Shown: one piece after another, positions 43,206-54,045 of the stretch
How positions within the stretch are numbered: the first letter of the stretch is position 1
Layout of the letters: each line of letters starts with the position of its first letter
Source of the DNA: Megaustenia siamemsis
Taxonomy: Eukaryota; Mollusca; Gastropoda; Stylommatophora; Ariophantidae
Reading direction: 5' to 3'
Assembly (NCBI GenBank): GCA_032433765.1
Contig: JAVIAB010000024.1
Location: forward strand, 9,531,821 to 9,595,820
DNA: 64,000 bases
The notes under the pieces: model-generated
What the model was told of the DNA's origin: nothing
The model's database searches: none
What the model saw: only the letters and a program-made list of their open reading frames with translations
Program-made: the position numbers and the translations under genes

Positions 43206-43500
43206 AAGGGCACGGTAAACAGTCCACGGCAGGGTAAACAGTCAATAATAGACTTGATGTGATGTACTGTGGATAACTTGCTGTCATGTTAGGGTAAACA
43301 GTCAATAGTAGACTTGATACGATGTACTGTGGATAACTTGCTGTCATGTTAGGGTAAACAGTCAATAGTAGACTTGATACGATGTACTGTGGATAACTTG
43401 CTGTCATGGCAGGGTAAAAAGTCAATAGTAGACGTGATGCGATGTACTGTGGATATAAAATTATGGAATGGCGTGATCGCTTACGCCAACTGGTATGGTA
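43206..43500 (-). mobile_element. LINE-A 3' end with internal 60 bp tandem duplication
   Basis: Normal 3' end at the right (ggcgtgatcgcttacgcca on the plus strand at about 43,470; note that the text reads plus-sense, so copies of both senses may be joined). The 60 bp segment covering SWQGKQSIVDLIRCTVD is repeated four times between 43,206 and 43,455. Confidence 0.7.
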
Positions 43501-43509
43501 CATTCTTCT

Positions 43510-44555
43510 TTTTCTGCGATCATGGCTCATTTAGACTAGGATTCCGGACTCTCTTATGAAGGCAGCTGTCTGTTTAAGTGATTCGGTTGCCCCGTATAGT
43601 TCCTCTTCCAGGGAGGTGAGTGTGGGCCACATTGTCCTTCTCAGGTCTGTGCACTGGGGGCAATCCTGTAGAACATGTTTTGTTGTCATGTTATCCAGTG
43701 TACAGTGGCATAGGCTGGTAGTTCCTATTTTGAGTTTGGTGAACATGTGGTTTCTCATTTTTTTTGGCCAGTACGTAGGCGAAGCATGATGACTTGATCC
43801 CTCCTTGATAGTTGGTAGTATCTGTCTCCCTCATTATACTTTGAGTGTTCTTGTTTCCATTTTTCATGGTACTGGTCTTTGATGATGGATTTGGCTTCAT
43901 CGTAGCTGACCAGATGGTTCTCTTGTGGTAATCTCCCTCCCACTTTAGCTAATTTGTCTGCGCGTTCGTTCCCGTGTATATTACAGTATGATGGTATTCA
44001 CTGAATGACTACTCTCTGGAAGTTATCGAACAGTTAGTCTAGGGTTGTTCTCAAGTCATCTTGCTCTCATTCCTAGAGGTTTTTAGAGCTGTTAGGACTG
44101 ACAGTGCATCAGTCAGTATCACCAATTTCTTGTGCATTTTATTTTTGTGTTGGATAGCCAATTTTGCAGCGTCTTCGAGGACTTCGGCCTCTGCTTTATA
44201 GTTGTTTGAGAATTTCCCAGTAGCTATTGACTTGGTGATCTTTTCCTGGTTATTCAGCCTCAAGAACACGCCTCCTCCTCCATTTCTGGTGACGTTTGTA
44301 GCAGAGCCATCTGTGTATATGTGAGGTCAAGAGTCATCTGGGTAGTTGTCGTTTGTTTGTTTTTCTGCTATGTGTTTTCTCTCTGTGTCTGTTTTGGTGC
44401 CTTTTTCATGATCCATATTATGTCTTCCTTAAGTTCTGGTATTTTATGTTTCCCATGAGGATTCATATCAGATGGGCTGATGGGTTTCGGCATTGTTTGG
44501 GCTGTACTGGGTCACTAGTTGTTAGTTCTTTGGAGATTGCAGCGAAGTTGCTACT
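43510..44555 (-). mobile_element. LINE-I' fragment with RNase H domain
   Basis: Reverse strand, with frameshifts: RNase H signature IYTDGSA (about 44,300-44,320), AEAEVLEDAAKLAIQHK, VILTDALSVLTALKTS, a degenerate HIP.CGI..NE.AD region, then CHCTLDNMTTKHVLQDCPQC and AAFIRESGILV. The RNase H follows a missing RT. Retrotransposon RNase H removes RNA from the RNA-DNA hybrid. Broken by stops; dead copy. Confidence 0.88.
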
Positions 44556-44561
44556 CTTTAG

Positions 44562-45640
44562 AGAGATTTAACAATAACGATTGTAAGAAAGTTAACAATA
44601 ACTATTGTAAGATAGTTAGCAATAATGATTGTAAGATAGCTAACAATAATGATTGTAAGATAGTTAACAATAATGATTCTAAGATAGTTAACAATAATGA
44701 TTGTAATAGTTAGCAATAACGATTGAAAGAAAGATAACGATTGTAAGATAGTTAACAATAGCGAATGTAAGAATGTTAACAATAACGATTGTGAGATAGT
44801 TAACAATAATGATTGTTAGATAGTTAACAATAACGGTTGTAAGATAGTTAACAATAACGATTGGAAGAAAGATAACGATTGTAAAATAGTTAACAATAAC
44901 GAGTGTAAGATAGTTAACAATAACGGTTGTAAGAAAGTTAACAGTAACGATTGTAAGATAGTTAACAATAATGATTGAAAGACAGATAACGATTGTAAGA
45001 TAGTTAACAATAACGATTGTAAGATAGTTAACAATAACGATTGTAAGATCGTTAACAATAATGATTGTAAGATAGTTAACAATAACGATTGAAAGAAAGA
45101 TAACGATTGTAAGATAGTTAACAATAATGATTGTAAGATAGTTAACAATAACGATTGAAAGAAAGATAACGATTGTAAGATAATTAACAATAACGATTGT
45201 AAGAAAGTTAACAGTAACGATTGTAAGAAAGTTAACAATAACCATTGTAAGTTTGTTACAATAACCATTGTAAGTTAGTTAATAATAACCATAGTTAGTT
45301 AGTTAATAATAACCATTGTAAGTTAGTTAACAATAACGATTGTAAGTTAGTTAACAATAACCATTGTAAGTTAGTTAACAATAACCATTGTAAGTTAGTT
45401 AACAATAACGATTGTAAGTTAGTTAACAATAACCATTGTTAGTTAACAATAACCAGTGTAAGTTAGTTAACAATAACCATTGTAAGTTAGTTAACGATAA
45501 CCATTGTAAGTTAGTTAACAATAACCATTGTTACTTAACAATAACCAGTGTAAGTTAACAATAACTATTGTAAGTTAGTTAACGATAACCATTGTAAGTT
45601 AGTTAACAATAACGATTGTAAGATAGTTAACAACAACGAT
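44562..45640. repeat. 24 bp minisatellite, about 44 units
   Basis: Units of ttaacaataacgattgtaag with atag; a second type (accattgtaagttag) fills the right third from about 45,240. Longer sub-blocks with gaaagaaagataacgattg recur about every 80-110 bp. Minus-strand frames up to 185 codons (IVIVNYLT repeats) are artefacts. Confidence 0.93.
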
Positions 45641-45827
45641 AAAAGCATGAGTTTAAGATTGTAGTTCTCATAGTTTTCTTTATCATACAATCTTCACCTA
45701 CTCTTAGATAATCAAACTAGCCCGTAAACCAATACAGGTAAGTAATAAAATGTACAACTGGTGTGCAAGAGGGGAGAAAGAGATTATACCATTTATTTTA
45801 ATTTGGTTCTTATGTATCTAATTTTTA

Positions 45828-46025
45828 AGATACAGCAGGCTGGAAAGAACAATAATGGAAGGCGCGGTTCCTGGGCGAAGTAACAGGGGCAGACCAAGAA
45901 GAAGGTGGTTTCAAGAAGTTAAGGAGTCCTTGAACATGACAACAGAAGAAGTTGGAGATGTGGCTAGTGACAGAGATTCTATCAGACAGGCAGTGGTGTA
46001 TGCAGCGTTCTGTGGGAGATCTGAC
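45828..46025 (+). mobile_element. LINE-F C-terminal fragment
   Basis: Reads RLERTIMEGAVPGRSNRGRP, RRRWFQEVKESLNMTTEEVG and VASDRDSIRQAVVYAAFCG, the C-terminal end of an RTE-like polyprotein with the usual GRPRRRW box. Its last 20 codons become the unit of the 61 bp array. Confidence 0.8.
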
Positions 46026-46625
46026 TAGAGACAGAGATTCTTTCAAACGGGATGTAGTGAATGCGACGTTCTGTGGGAGATCTGACTACAGACAGAGATT
46101 CTTTCAAACGGGATGTAGTGAATGCAACGTTCTGTGGGAGATTTGGCTAGAGACAGAGATTCTTTCAGACGGGCAGTGGTGTATGCAACGTTCTGTGGGA
46201 GATCTGGCTAGAGACAGAGATTCTTTCAGACGGGCTGTGGTGAATGCAACGTTCTGTGGGAGATCTGACTAGAGACAGAGATTCTTTCAGACGGGCAGTG
46301 GTGTATGCAACGTTCTGTGGGAGATCTGACTAGAGACAGAGATTCTTTCAGACGGGCAGTGGTGTATGCAACGTTCTGTGGGAGATCTGACTAGAGACAG
46401 AGATTCTTTCAGACGGGCAGTGGTGTATGCAACGTTCTGTGGGAGATCTGACTAGAGACAGAGATTCTTTCAAACGGAATGTAGTGAATGCAACGTTCTG
46501 TGGGAGATCTGGCTAGAGACAGAGATTCTTTCAGACGGGCTGTGGTGCATGCAACGTTCTTTGGGAGATCTGGCAAGAGACAGAGATTCTTTCAGATAGA
46601 CTGTGGTGAATGCAACGTTCTACAA
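45960..46625 (+). repeat. 61 bp minisatellite, about 11 units, grown from LINE-F terminus
   Basis: Units of acagagattctttcagacgg, gcagtggtgtatgcaacgtt, ctgtgggagatctgactaga, g. The first unit is contiguous with the LINE-F coding sequence. The same unit in the other orientation builds 21,858-22,930. Confidence 0.93.
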
Positions 46626-46635
46626 AGTACATGCG

Positions 46636-46810
46636 ATCTGACAATGCAGAATCTCATCATTTCTCTCATCACTATGACAATATTAATGTGACGACATCAT
46701 TCCTTGCCGTGGCTGTAGAATCGGCAAAAGGAAACATGTTCCCATCCACTGCCATCTTTGGCATCGGCTTCAATAACCAGGGCAGCATATTTTACACTCA
46801 AACATGAACA
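46636..46810 (+). other. Short unidentified coding-like fragment
   Basis: A frame with TTSFLAVAVESAKGNMFPST and IFGIGFNNQGSIFYTQT to a stop at about 46,805 looks protein-like and unrelated to the LINEs. Too short to identify. Confidence 0.25.
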
Positions 46811-47028
46811 GATACAACAAGTACACATCTTATGTCAAACACTTTAAGACATGATCCAATAATTGTATCGATAAACATGTCTTGTAAGCTACAATTAGAA
46901 ACATTTGATTTCAGGTGCTTGTTCATATAAACAACGTAAGTTATATTATGTAACGTCGAAAAGAGTAGAAGTGTTCAATGTAGTGAATTAATAAAACACT
47001 TAAAAAAATTATTAATGATTCATAGATT
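46811..47028. other. No feature recognised
   Basis: AT-rich spacer. Confidence 0.4.
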
Positions 47029-47029
47029 C

Positions 47030-47260
47030 GTCATCATCATCATGTACCATACCGGTTGGCGTAATCGACCATGTACTTCCACAATCTCCTATCCACTGTG
47101 CATCGTATCAATTCTGTTGTTGACCGTTTCCCGTGCAATGACACCAAGCTATCTAGTATTTTTTTTATGTCGTCCGCGATCTCTCTTTTTAACTATTTTG
47201 CACTTACTTATAACGAAGTATTCCAACTTTCCTCTTCTCATGATGTGCCCGAAAAATGGT
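47030..47260 (-). mobile_element. LINE-A 3' fragment
   Basis: Reverse orientation, cat-triplet tail at the left, truncated at gtgcccgaaaaatggtgatt. The REP-470 copy abuts its truncated end. Confidence 0.85.
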
Positions 47261-47261
47261 G

Positions 47262-47716
47262 ATTGGTTATTGGTTATGGAAGGCCTCGGTATCACTGCAA
47301 ACGAATCAAAATCCATAATTGCTCAACCGCCCGTGCCAGTGGAATCATCCGAATCACTAACTCATCTCCCAAGCAAAGAAAGGTAACTGTAGTCCCCATC
47401 GTAGCAGTCTCAGCACATGCCAAAAGACATAAGGCGAAACCGCGCAGAAAGTGAACACAGCCAACGATTCCCTGTCATACGATATCATCATTCATCGTAA
47501 ACAATTGGAATATCGAAACATGATCAAAACGGATGAGACACACAGCTCACGGTGTGCACAGAGCACACAACTCAGTAGCTCCTGCAACAAGCCGGACTTG
47601 GAATATGTGGAAACTGCAACAAGGAACACTTTTCAGACACAGCCTTCAATTGTTCCTGCCGCCTACCCACTATATACCGGAATTTCACGTCCTCCCGAAA
47701 ATGATGATCGTCATAT
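47262..47716 (-). repeat. REP-470 full copy
   Basis: Reverse orientation: ggttattggttatggaaggc at the left, ggcgaaaccgcgcagaaag, and atgatgatcgtcat at the right. In this orientation the frame KRIKIHNCSTARASGIIRIT through HAKRHKAKPRRK stays open in both this copy and 31,461-31,923; probably coincidence of high identity. Confidence 0.82.
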
Positions 47717-48232
47717 TGAGAACAAAAAATGTATAGCGCTTGACGATGTTAGGACATCGTTCTTGACTGCAACCGAACATATAAGCACACAGTTAGTCGT
47801 CGAATTATCCCCGTCACACATCCAACAACAACACATTCAACGCTAACTGCGGTTAGCGTACAACGAACGAAACACGGTGCAAATTGCACAAAGAGGAAAA
47901 TCATCGGTCGACTTGACGGAGCAGTCCAATTTAATTGCGTTTCATCATGTAAATAACTTGCGTCAAATAATACCAACGTCGGCCATTGAACAGCACTCAA
48001 TGTGACGTAAACCGCATGTCAACACTAGATGGTGAAGGTCGTTTTTACAAACAATACTTGACTTGTCAAAAAGGAACATTGCTGTGTGTACTCGGCAGCG
48101 CAGATTTGCTAAGTAGAACATCATTATGATTTCAACACAGAAACACACGCCAGAGAGCCTAAATTAATCAAACCACAGATACATTTTGCTGCAGCGATCG
48201 AGAGAACGTGAAACGTTCCACCATTTTGAAAC
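47717..48232. other. No feature recognised
   Basis: About 515 bp, including open frames of 131 and 83 codons that extend out of REP-470 without recognisable motifs. Confidence 0.4.
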
Positions 48233-48234
48233 GG

Positions 48235-48857
48235 AAGTCCAAATGATGATTGTTTCTTCTGATGTTTCTTATGAACTCCCTTTTTGTGTTGGCCTTGGTA
48301 AAAACGTCTCAATTCCATTTTTAGCTGTCCTGGGACTTTCAAAATTCTTCTAAATATTGTATTACTGTGGCCTCTAATCGACTTTTCATTTATTTATTTA
48401 CGGTCCATGATGCACTTCCAAAGGCTACAATTGGTTCTATATAGCACCGATGAACTCTCTTTTTCACTTCTATTGACATAGATTTGTTGCATAAGATATT
48501 TTTCATTTTCTGAAATGCTATTTTGGCCTGAGCTATTCTGATTTTATTTCTGTGGTGCATCTTCCATCTGATGTTAATATTGTGTACAAGTATTTGACCC
48601 GTTGTATTTTTTTTCAAATTTGTCCTGTTTATTTGTATGCTGCATGATGGTGATGATTGTTTCTTCGATATGACCATTACTTCTGTTTTCTTACCATTCA
48701 GACTGAAATCTTTCTTGTTGCTTTCTTTTACTATTATTTATAGCATTTCTTGTAGTTAGTTCACTGTCTCTGCTATTAAGACTGTGCCATCCTCATATCC
48801 CAAATTATTTATGTTGTGACCGTTCACTACAAATTCTTTTTTGTCTACTATTGATAT
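48235..48857 (-). mobile_element. LINE-A fragment, hosts LINE-I insertion
   Basis: Reverse frame 48,390-48,677 has AQAKIAFQKMKNILCNKSMS and VHRCYIEPIVAFGSASWTVN; the degenerate YADD region (YEDGTVLIAET) is at about 48,780. The 3' end is lost at 48,235 (rearranged). Confidence 0.85.
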
Positions 48858-48896
48858 CTATCTATCTATCTATCTTTCGTTCGCCTGAAGCATTGT

Positions 48897-50444
48897 CTAT
48901 ATCTGCAATGTCGTTTCCTGTATAAATGTTACTGTCTTTTGTAATTCTTGCAGTGGCCCATATAGTTTTGTCTGTAGTGTTGTATCTATGGGCCAATGGA
49001 TTTTCCTCAGTCTACTATATTCAGTGCAGTCTTGAAGTATGTGTTCAGCAGTCTGGGGCGCCTGTCCACATGTACAAGTAGTTGAGGTGCCGATCTTGAA
49101 TTTTGTATACATGTGACTATGGAGTCGATTGTGTCCTGTTCTGAGACGTATAATGATAACTTGTTCATATCTATTCATATTATAAAAGGCATCCTGATTT
49201 GGGGCTTGTGGTCCTCTGATTGATTTGATTATCTGTTTCTTATGATGGTATGTAACAGGTGTATCTAGTTGTGTGCCTGTTGAACCTTCCTTTGCCAACT
49301 GATCTGCTTTCTCATTTCCTGGTATTCCACAGTGAGATGGGATCCACTGCAGGGCAACCCTGTGGTGCTTGCAGAGTTCAGTCAATAAGGTCTGCAGATG
49401 TGGTAATTTTCTGGATTGTAGTGCCTGGAGTACTGATCTTGCATCTGTCAAAAACACTACAGGCTGCGGGCTAAGATTAATGTTCAGCAGTTTTTCTATT
49501 GCTAACTTTATTGCTTGTATTTCTGCATCATAATTGTGACAATATTTCCCTGTTGCTATTTTATTCATATCCCTAGTGTTATTTGGGTATTCTATATATG
49601 CACCTGCTCCCCCATTTTTTACTGCATTCTGTGCTGATCCATCTGTATACACACGAATCCATAGGTCTTGTGGGTATTCTTCATCCAGGAAACTGAGAGT
49701 TATTGTTTTTCGCTGTAGACTATTCTGTTCCTCTTTATCAACTATTCCTTTCACTTCTGTCCGTATTTGAACTGATAATCCAGATTCCTCTGTCCAGGGA
49801 GTCTGTTCTGGTATGGGCAGTAGGGGGTTAACAGCTCTTGGCATGTCTGGTGTTTGTCTACTAATACGCTTGGCTTGGTGGATAAAACTGCTTCTCTTAA
49901 GTCGTCCCAATGCAAGATTTTGGAATCGGTCCTTCATTGGATGTCTCGGCATGCAAGCAAATTTTTCTGCCTGTATCAGCACCTTTGTGTCCCTCCGTTC
50001 TCTCAGTGCTGGTATCCTCCACAATTTCTCCATCTCTAATATTGGTGTTGATTTCATTGCTCCTGTGATGACCCTAAGTGCCTGGTTTTGTACTTTATCC
50101 AGTTCTTGAAGTGTGGTGTTTGATGCTGAACACCATGCAGATGATCCATATTCTAAATGTGGGCGTATACTCTGTTGGTAAACTTTACTGAGTATTTTCC
50201 CACTCGCACCCCACGTAGTTCCACACAGCTTTCTTAGAATAGCCAATTTTCTCCTTGCTTTTTGGGTTGCCTTATTTATCTGCTGTTTCCAAGATAGTTT
50301 GTTATCAAATGTAACTCCGAGATACGTAGCCTGTATGTCTTCTTTCACAGGCTCATTGTTTATATAGATGGCTCCTGCTTTTTGTTTTGGGAAAGAGTGA
50401 AAAGTGTAGTACTGCATTTGTCTGTATTGATGCTGATACACCAT
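48897..50444 (-). pseudogene. LINE-I polyprotein, RT thumb to RNase H and C-terminus
   Basis: 515 codons open. The N-terminal part continues the RT (YLGVTFDNKLSWKQQINKAT, RPHLEYGSSAWCSASN), then a linker, then a complete RNase H domain with its acidic residues: RVYTDGSAQN (D), NYDAEIQAIKLAIE (E), VVFLTDARSVLQAL (D), WIPSHCGIPGNEKADQLAKE (H, D). It ends with a Cys-His knuckle (CTCGQAPQTAEHILQDC) and TVTFIQETTLQI. It is in a different frame from the upstream RT, with a shift near 50,385. Confidence 0.92.
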
Positions 50445-50600
50445 CTATTTGTCCATGAATTCAGTGCATTCATAGCTCTTTGTAACAATTTGGAGGCCAC
50501 TGTTGCATACTCCTCTGTGCACCACATTACCAAGTCATCTGCATACATTGCCACTTTGATACCATGTGGTAGTTCAGTAACTAGGTCATTGATGTAGATC
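50385..50600 (-). pseudogene. LINE-I RT palm fragment (YADD)
   Basis: Third frame piece holding the catalytic box VAMYADDLVMW (about 50,530-50,560) and SWTNRWCISINTDKCSTTLF. It bridges the two longer frames, showing two frameshifts (near 50,600 and 50,385) in the RT. Confidence 0.88.
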
Positions 50601-51510
50601 AGAAAAGTGTTGGAGATAGTACCCCTCCCTGTGGAACGCCCTGGCGCAGTAAGACCTTCTTACTCTTAAGACCATCCAGTTGCACTCTGGCTCTCCTGTT
50701 ATGCAGGTATGCTTTGACCCATTTGTACATCCTGCCATTTACTCCATAATTTCTCAGTTTCTTCAAAAGCCCTTCCTTCCATACCTTATCAAATGCTTTC
50801 TTTAGGTCTATCCATGCTGCTAGTACCAGTTTCTTTTCTTGAAACGCATCCTCAATTTCCTGGGAAAGATAGGTTGCCTGATCTTCGGTAGAGTAACACT
50901 GTCTAAAGCCTGCTTGTTGTGGGACAAGGAGATTTTCACTTTCCAGGTACCACTGCAGTCTGAGATTGATTATACGTTCCATTGTTTTACACAAACAGCT
51001 TGTAAGGCTGATTGGTCTATAGCTGGATGTCATTGAACCATCTTTTCCTGGCTTTAGTAATGGTATCATAATTGCTTCTCTCCATGCCTGTGGCACTTTA
51101 CCTGTGATCCAGCAAATGTTGTAGATCTGCAGTAGTTTTGCTTTAGCTGCAGTTCCCAAGTTCTTAATCATTTCATTAGACACTCCATCACTACCTGGTG
51201 ACTTTTTCATTTTTAATTTGGATATTGCCAGCTCTAGCTCTCTTTGTGTAATGGGTATTTCCATGACTTCATGTGCAGTCTCTTCTTGTCTTGCATTTTG
51301 TTGTTTTAGACGGGTCTCTTGACGTTTCTCTAGGCTAATTTCAATATTGTTGTCATTTGCAAAGGAGTCTGCAAAGTGATTTGCTGCATGTTTACCTGTT
51401 AGAATGTTTCCATCCTTCTTCAGTGTAATTTTTGTGTTCCCTTCTGTACCCTCATCATTCAGCTGTTTTACAAGCTTCCACACTTTTCTTGTGTCTCGTT
51501 CTAGATTCAT
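50599..51510 (-). pseudogene. LINE-I reverse transcriptase, fingers and palm
   Basis: 303 codons: SKLKMKKSPGSDGVSNEMIK, AWREAIMIPLLKPGKDGS, SYRPISLTSCLCKTMERI, motif A LAAWIDLKKAFDKVW, and the box VLLRQGVPQGGVLSPTLF at its end. Continuation upstream (to about 51,560) still reads KLQARRRSWKEKTEY. The frame breaks right after SPTLF. Confidence 0.93.
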
Positions 51511-51729
51511 GTACTCTGTTTTCTCTTTCCAACTTCTCCGTCTGGCTTGTAGTTTAGCCCATTGAAATTTGGCTTACTATTGATATGATAATTGATTCTC
51601 AATTACTAACTACTATCTCTAGTTCTTTTAACAAAATTAATTTTATTTTAGTAGCTACACTTTTACAATTGTGTTTTCTCAGTATTGAAGTTTTCATTTC
51701 TTTGTTTAACCAGTTTTTGTTTTCTCTCT

Positions 51730-51966
51730 TATTCCTCTTTTTTTCTTTTTTCTTCTTGTTCTTCTATCTTTCCTCCATAGCCGTTGGCGTCGAGGTGAAA
51801 TACAATCTGCGATTCTTTGCTCTTCTGATGGCCTCTTCTGGTGTCATCCCTTCTAGTGACTCTAGTATTCCCTATATCCATCTCTTTCTCGGTCTTCCTC
51901 TTAATCCGACGTTTTTGTAGCTTGTTTATGGCTCTTTGAGTCATTGTTATAGCTTGTTTCATAACT
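51730..51966 (-). mobile_element. LINE-C 3' end, left of the DDE transposon
   Basis: Reverse strand, with frameshifts and one stop: RVMKQAITMTQRAINKLQKR, then LRGRPRKRWI, LESLEGMTPEEAIRRAKNRR, LYFTSTPTAMEE, typical of the RTE/BovB-type C-terminus. A gaa-rich tail follows (plus-strand 51,735-51,775). The N-terminal part lies at 54,046-54,412. Confidence 0.85.
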
Positions 51967-52277
51967 CGTGCCCAACTTTTAAAATCGATAGCTTTTTAAC
52001 CGCTTGTTGTAAGTTGTTCAAAATTTGCATGTAACGTTATAAGGATTAGAACCCAACAGGGAATTAATTTCATTAAAAAAAAACATTTGGTTATTATTGT
52101 TGCTTATTTGATTTATATAAATTTATAACGACCCATTTATGTAGTCAAAACTTAATGTTTACAGTATTTTAAGTTAAAAATAGCGAGTAAAAATCCATAC
52201 ACGGTCAAATTGACGTGTTTGCACGCTTTCACCGTGGTTTTTGACACAATTAGACACTTGTAAAAAAACACGAGAAA

Positions 52278-53612
52278 TTGTGTGTTCCATTTCCGTTCAT
52301 TCAGAGGTGGAGACGTGGAACGATAACATTTATCATGAGTCTTAAAATAAAATTCTGCAGTTTACAAAACATCGCAATAAAAATGTATGACTATTTTTGC
52401 AAAGAGGCTAAACGAGGAAGATTATTTCATTCTTTAGAAAACCCTGAGAATAGGACAAGACACATTTTGGATTTATCTAAACGGTCATTTAATCGCTGGA
52501 TTCAAGCACGTGACCGTCAATGTTCAAAATATACAAAATCACAAGGAAGAGCAAAAATGTTGGATAATTTCGACAGTGAACTTATTAGAAGTGAAATTCG
52601 CAAAATGTTGGGTATGAATGAAACTGTTACAATAAGAAAATTAAAAGTATCGCTGAAAAAGAACAACAGTATGGAAATATCAAAGTCTACATTATGGAGG
52701 AATGTGAGAGCTGCAGGCTTTACATTCAGAAAGTATTCCAATGGACGAAACATCATCTGTGAGAAGCCACATATAGTAGCCATGAGAAGCAAGTACTTAC
52801 GTGAAGTAAAAGAGGTGCGCAAGCAAGGTTATGATATTGTGTACTTGGATGAAACATGGATCAATGCTCACCACACTAACCAAAGGGAATGGCAGTCATC
52901 AGATGGAAAGATTAAGAGATTAATACCTAGCAGCAAAGGACAGCGCTTGATAATTGCTCATGCAGGTAGTCGACAACATGGACTAATACATAATGCAGAG
53001 CTCATTTTTCTTTCAAAATCCATAGACAATCGGGATTATCACTCTGAGATGAATGGTCACATATTTAGACATTGGATTGAAAATTATGTTCTCCCATCAC
53101 TAGATCGACCATCTTGTCTAATAATAGACAATGCAGCGTACCAGAACATTGTTGCACTTGAAGATAAAGTCCCGACGTCATCCAGTACAAAAGATGCTAT
53201 TAAGATATGGCTCACAAAGGAGCACATACAATTTAATAACATGTACTTAAAACCTGAATTACTATCTCTAGTAAAGCAAAAACAAACGACAAAGATTTTT
53301 CAAATAGATAAGATTATCCAAGAGCACGGTGATATAAGTTTGAGGCTGCCACCTTACCATGCTCATTTAAATCCAATAGAACTAATGTGGGCAAAATTAA
53401 AAGGACAAGTGGCAGATGAAAATACAACATTCAAAATATGCGATGTAAAGACTCTTGCTAATCTCGCTTTATTAAATATAGACAAAGATTATTGGGCTAA
53501 ATGTGAAGACCACGTCTTAAAACAAGAAGAGGAATATTGGAAAAATGATGGTTTGTGGAATGTTCAACCCCAAACAGTTATTAATCTTTTAGACTCGTCT
53601 GATTCAGAATGA
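52278..53612 (+). CDS. Transposase with D-D-E triad, long D2-E spacing
   Basis: A 444-codon uninterrupted frame. A likelier start is the second Met at 52,335 (MSLKIKF), as the first 19 residues look like leader. An N-terminal helix-turn-helix-type region (residues ~30-170, including TLWRNVRAAGFTFRKY) precedes the catalytic domain: D1 in IVYLDETWINAHHT, D2 in CLIIDNAAYQN (codon 53,127-53,129) and E in LPPYHAHLNPIELMWAKLK (codon 53,379-53,381). That leaves 83 residues between D2 and E; typical mariner and Tc1 have 34. It resembles the long-spacing lineage described as DD82E. It would cut and join the element's ends. The absence of frameshifts suggests recent activity. Confidence 0.9.
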   Translation: MCVPFPFIQRWRRGTITFIMSLKIKFCSLQNIAIKMYDYFCKEAKRGRLFHSLENPENRTRHILDLSKRSFNRWIQARDRQCSKYTKSQGRAKMLDNFDSELIRSEIRKMLGMNETVTIRKLKVSLKKNNSMEISKSTLWRNVRAAGFTFRKYSNGRNIICEKPHIVAMRSKYLREVKEVRKQGYDIVYLDETWINAHHTNQREWQSSDGKIKRLIPSSKGQRLIIAHAGSRQHGLIHNAELIFLSKSIDNRDYHSEMNGHIFRHWIENYVLPSLDRPSCLIIDNAAYQNIVALEDKVPTSSSTKDAIKIWLTKEHIQFNNMYLKPELLSLVKQKQTTKIFQIDKIIQEHGDISLRLPPYHAHLNPIELMWAKLKGQVADENTTFKICDVKTLANLALLNIDKDYWAKCEDHVLKQEEEYWKNDGLWNVQPQTVINLLDSSDSE

Positions 53613-54045
53613 AAGTATATAGCCCCCACAATGTTGGCCCCTGTATTATCTTAAATTAGTTCAACAAACGGTCCTTTTCAGGACCACACAACTATGAAAA
53701 TTGGACATACAGGTATACCTTGATATTATCGTCCGTCCTCGAACTGAGCAGACAATAATTCTCCTGGTGTTTTGTCTTATCCAGTTATTTCCCCATTACG
53801 GCCACGCCTTTACCTAGTGAAAATTAATCATAGACCAGCAACTACGGTAATTTCTATTCTTTAGGGCTTCACAATTTACAATTTTGACAAACATCAAAGA
53901 AATTCGCCGCTTTGAGAAAACTGCAGCTGCAAGATATTTGTTAAATATACATTTAAAGGGTCTTTTGCATTCTAATAACATTTGGAAAATTTCAACAGTT
54001 TTTAACAAACGGTTACTGGGTAATAGCGTTTTGAAGTTGGGCACG
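53613..54045 (+). other. Non-coding right part of the DDE transposon
   Basis: About 430 bp from the transposase stop to the right inverted repeat; no further gene. Confidence 0.6.

Larger units (their letters stand above)
48858..51574 (-). mobile_element. LINE-I: non-LTR retrotransposon with RT and RNase H, 5'-truncated
   Basis: A 2,717 bp insertion, flanked by the 12 bp duplication tactattgatat (48,846-48,857 and 51,575-51,586) and ending in a gata-tetranucleotide tail at its 3' end (plus-strand 48,858-48,875). It encodes, on the minus strand, RT and RNase H; the endonuclease and ORF1 are missing by 5' truncation. Clade: RT plus RNase H plus a Cys-His knuckle fits the I group; this is inference. 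Confidence 0.93.
51967..54045 (+). mobile_element. DDE transposon of the IS630/Tc1/mariner group, about 2.08 kb
   Basis: Imperfect terminal inverted repeats: left cgtgcccaacttttaaaatc with ccgcttgtt, right (complement) cgtgcccaacttcaaaacg with ccgtttgtt. One apparently intact transposase lies between. Deleting the element and one CG joins the two LINE-C halves in frame (ARFKS to RVMKQA), so the target duplication looks like CG rather than the usual TA. Confidence 0.85.

Noticed and set aside
44688..45268. 185-codon hydrophobic frame resembling a membrane protein
   Set aside because: IVIVNYLT-type repeats come from the 24 bp array; hydrophobicity reflects T-rich codons.
47451..47846. 131-codon frame as a host gene
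   Set aside because: Mostly REP-470 sequence; the remainder has no protein-like pattern.
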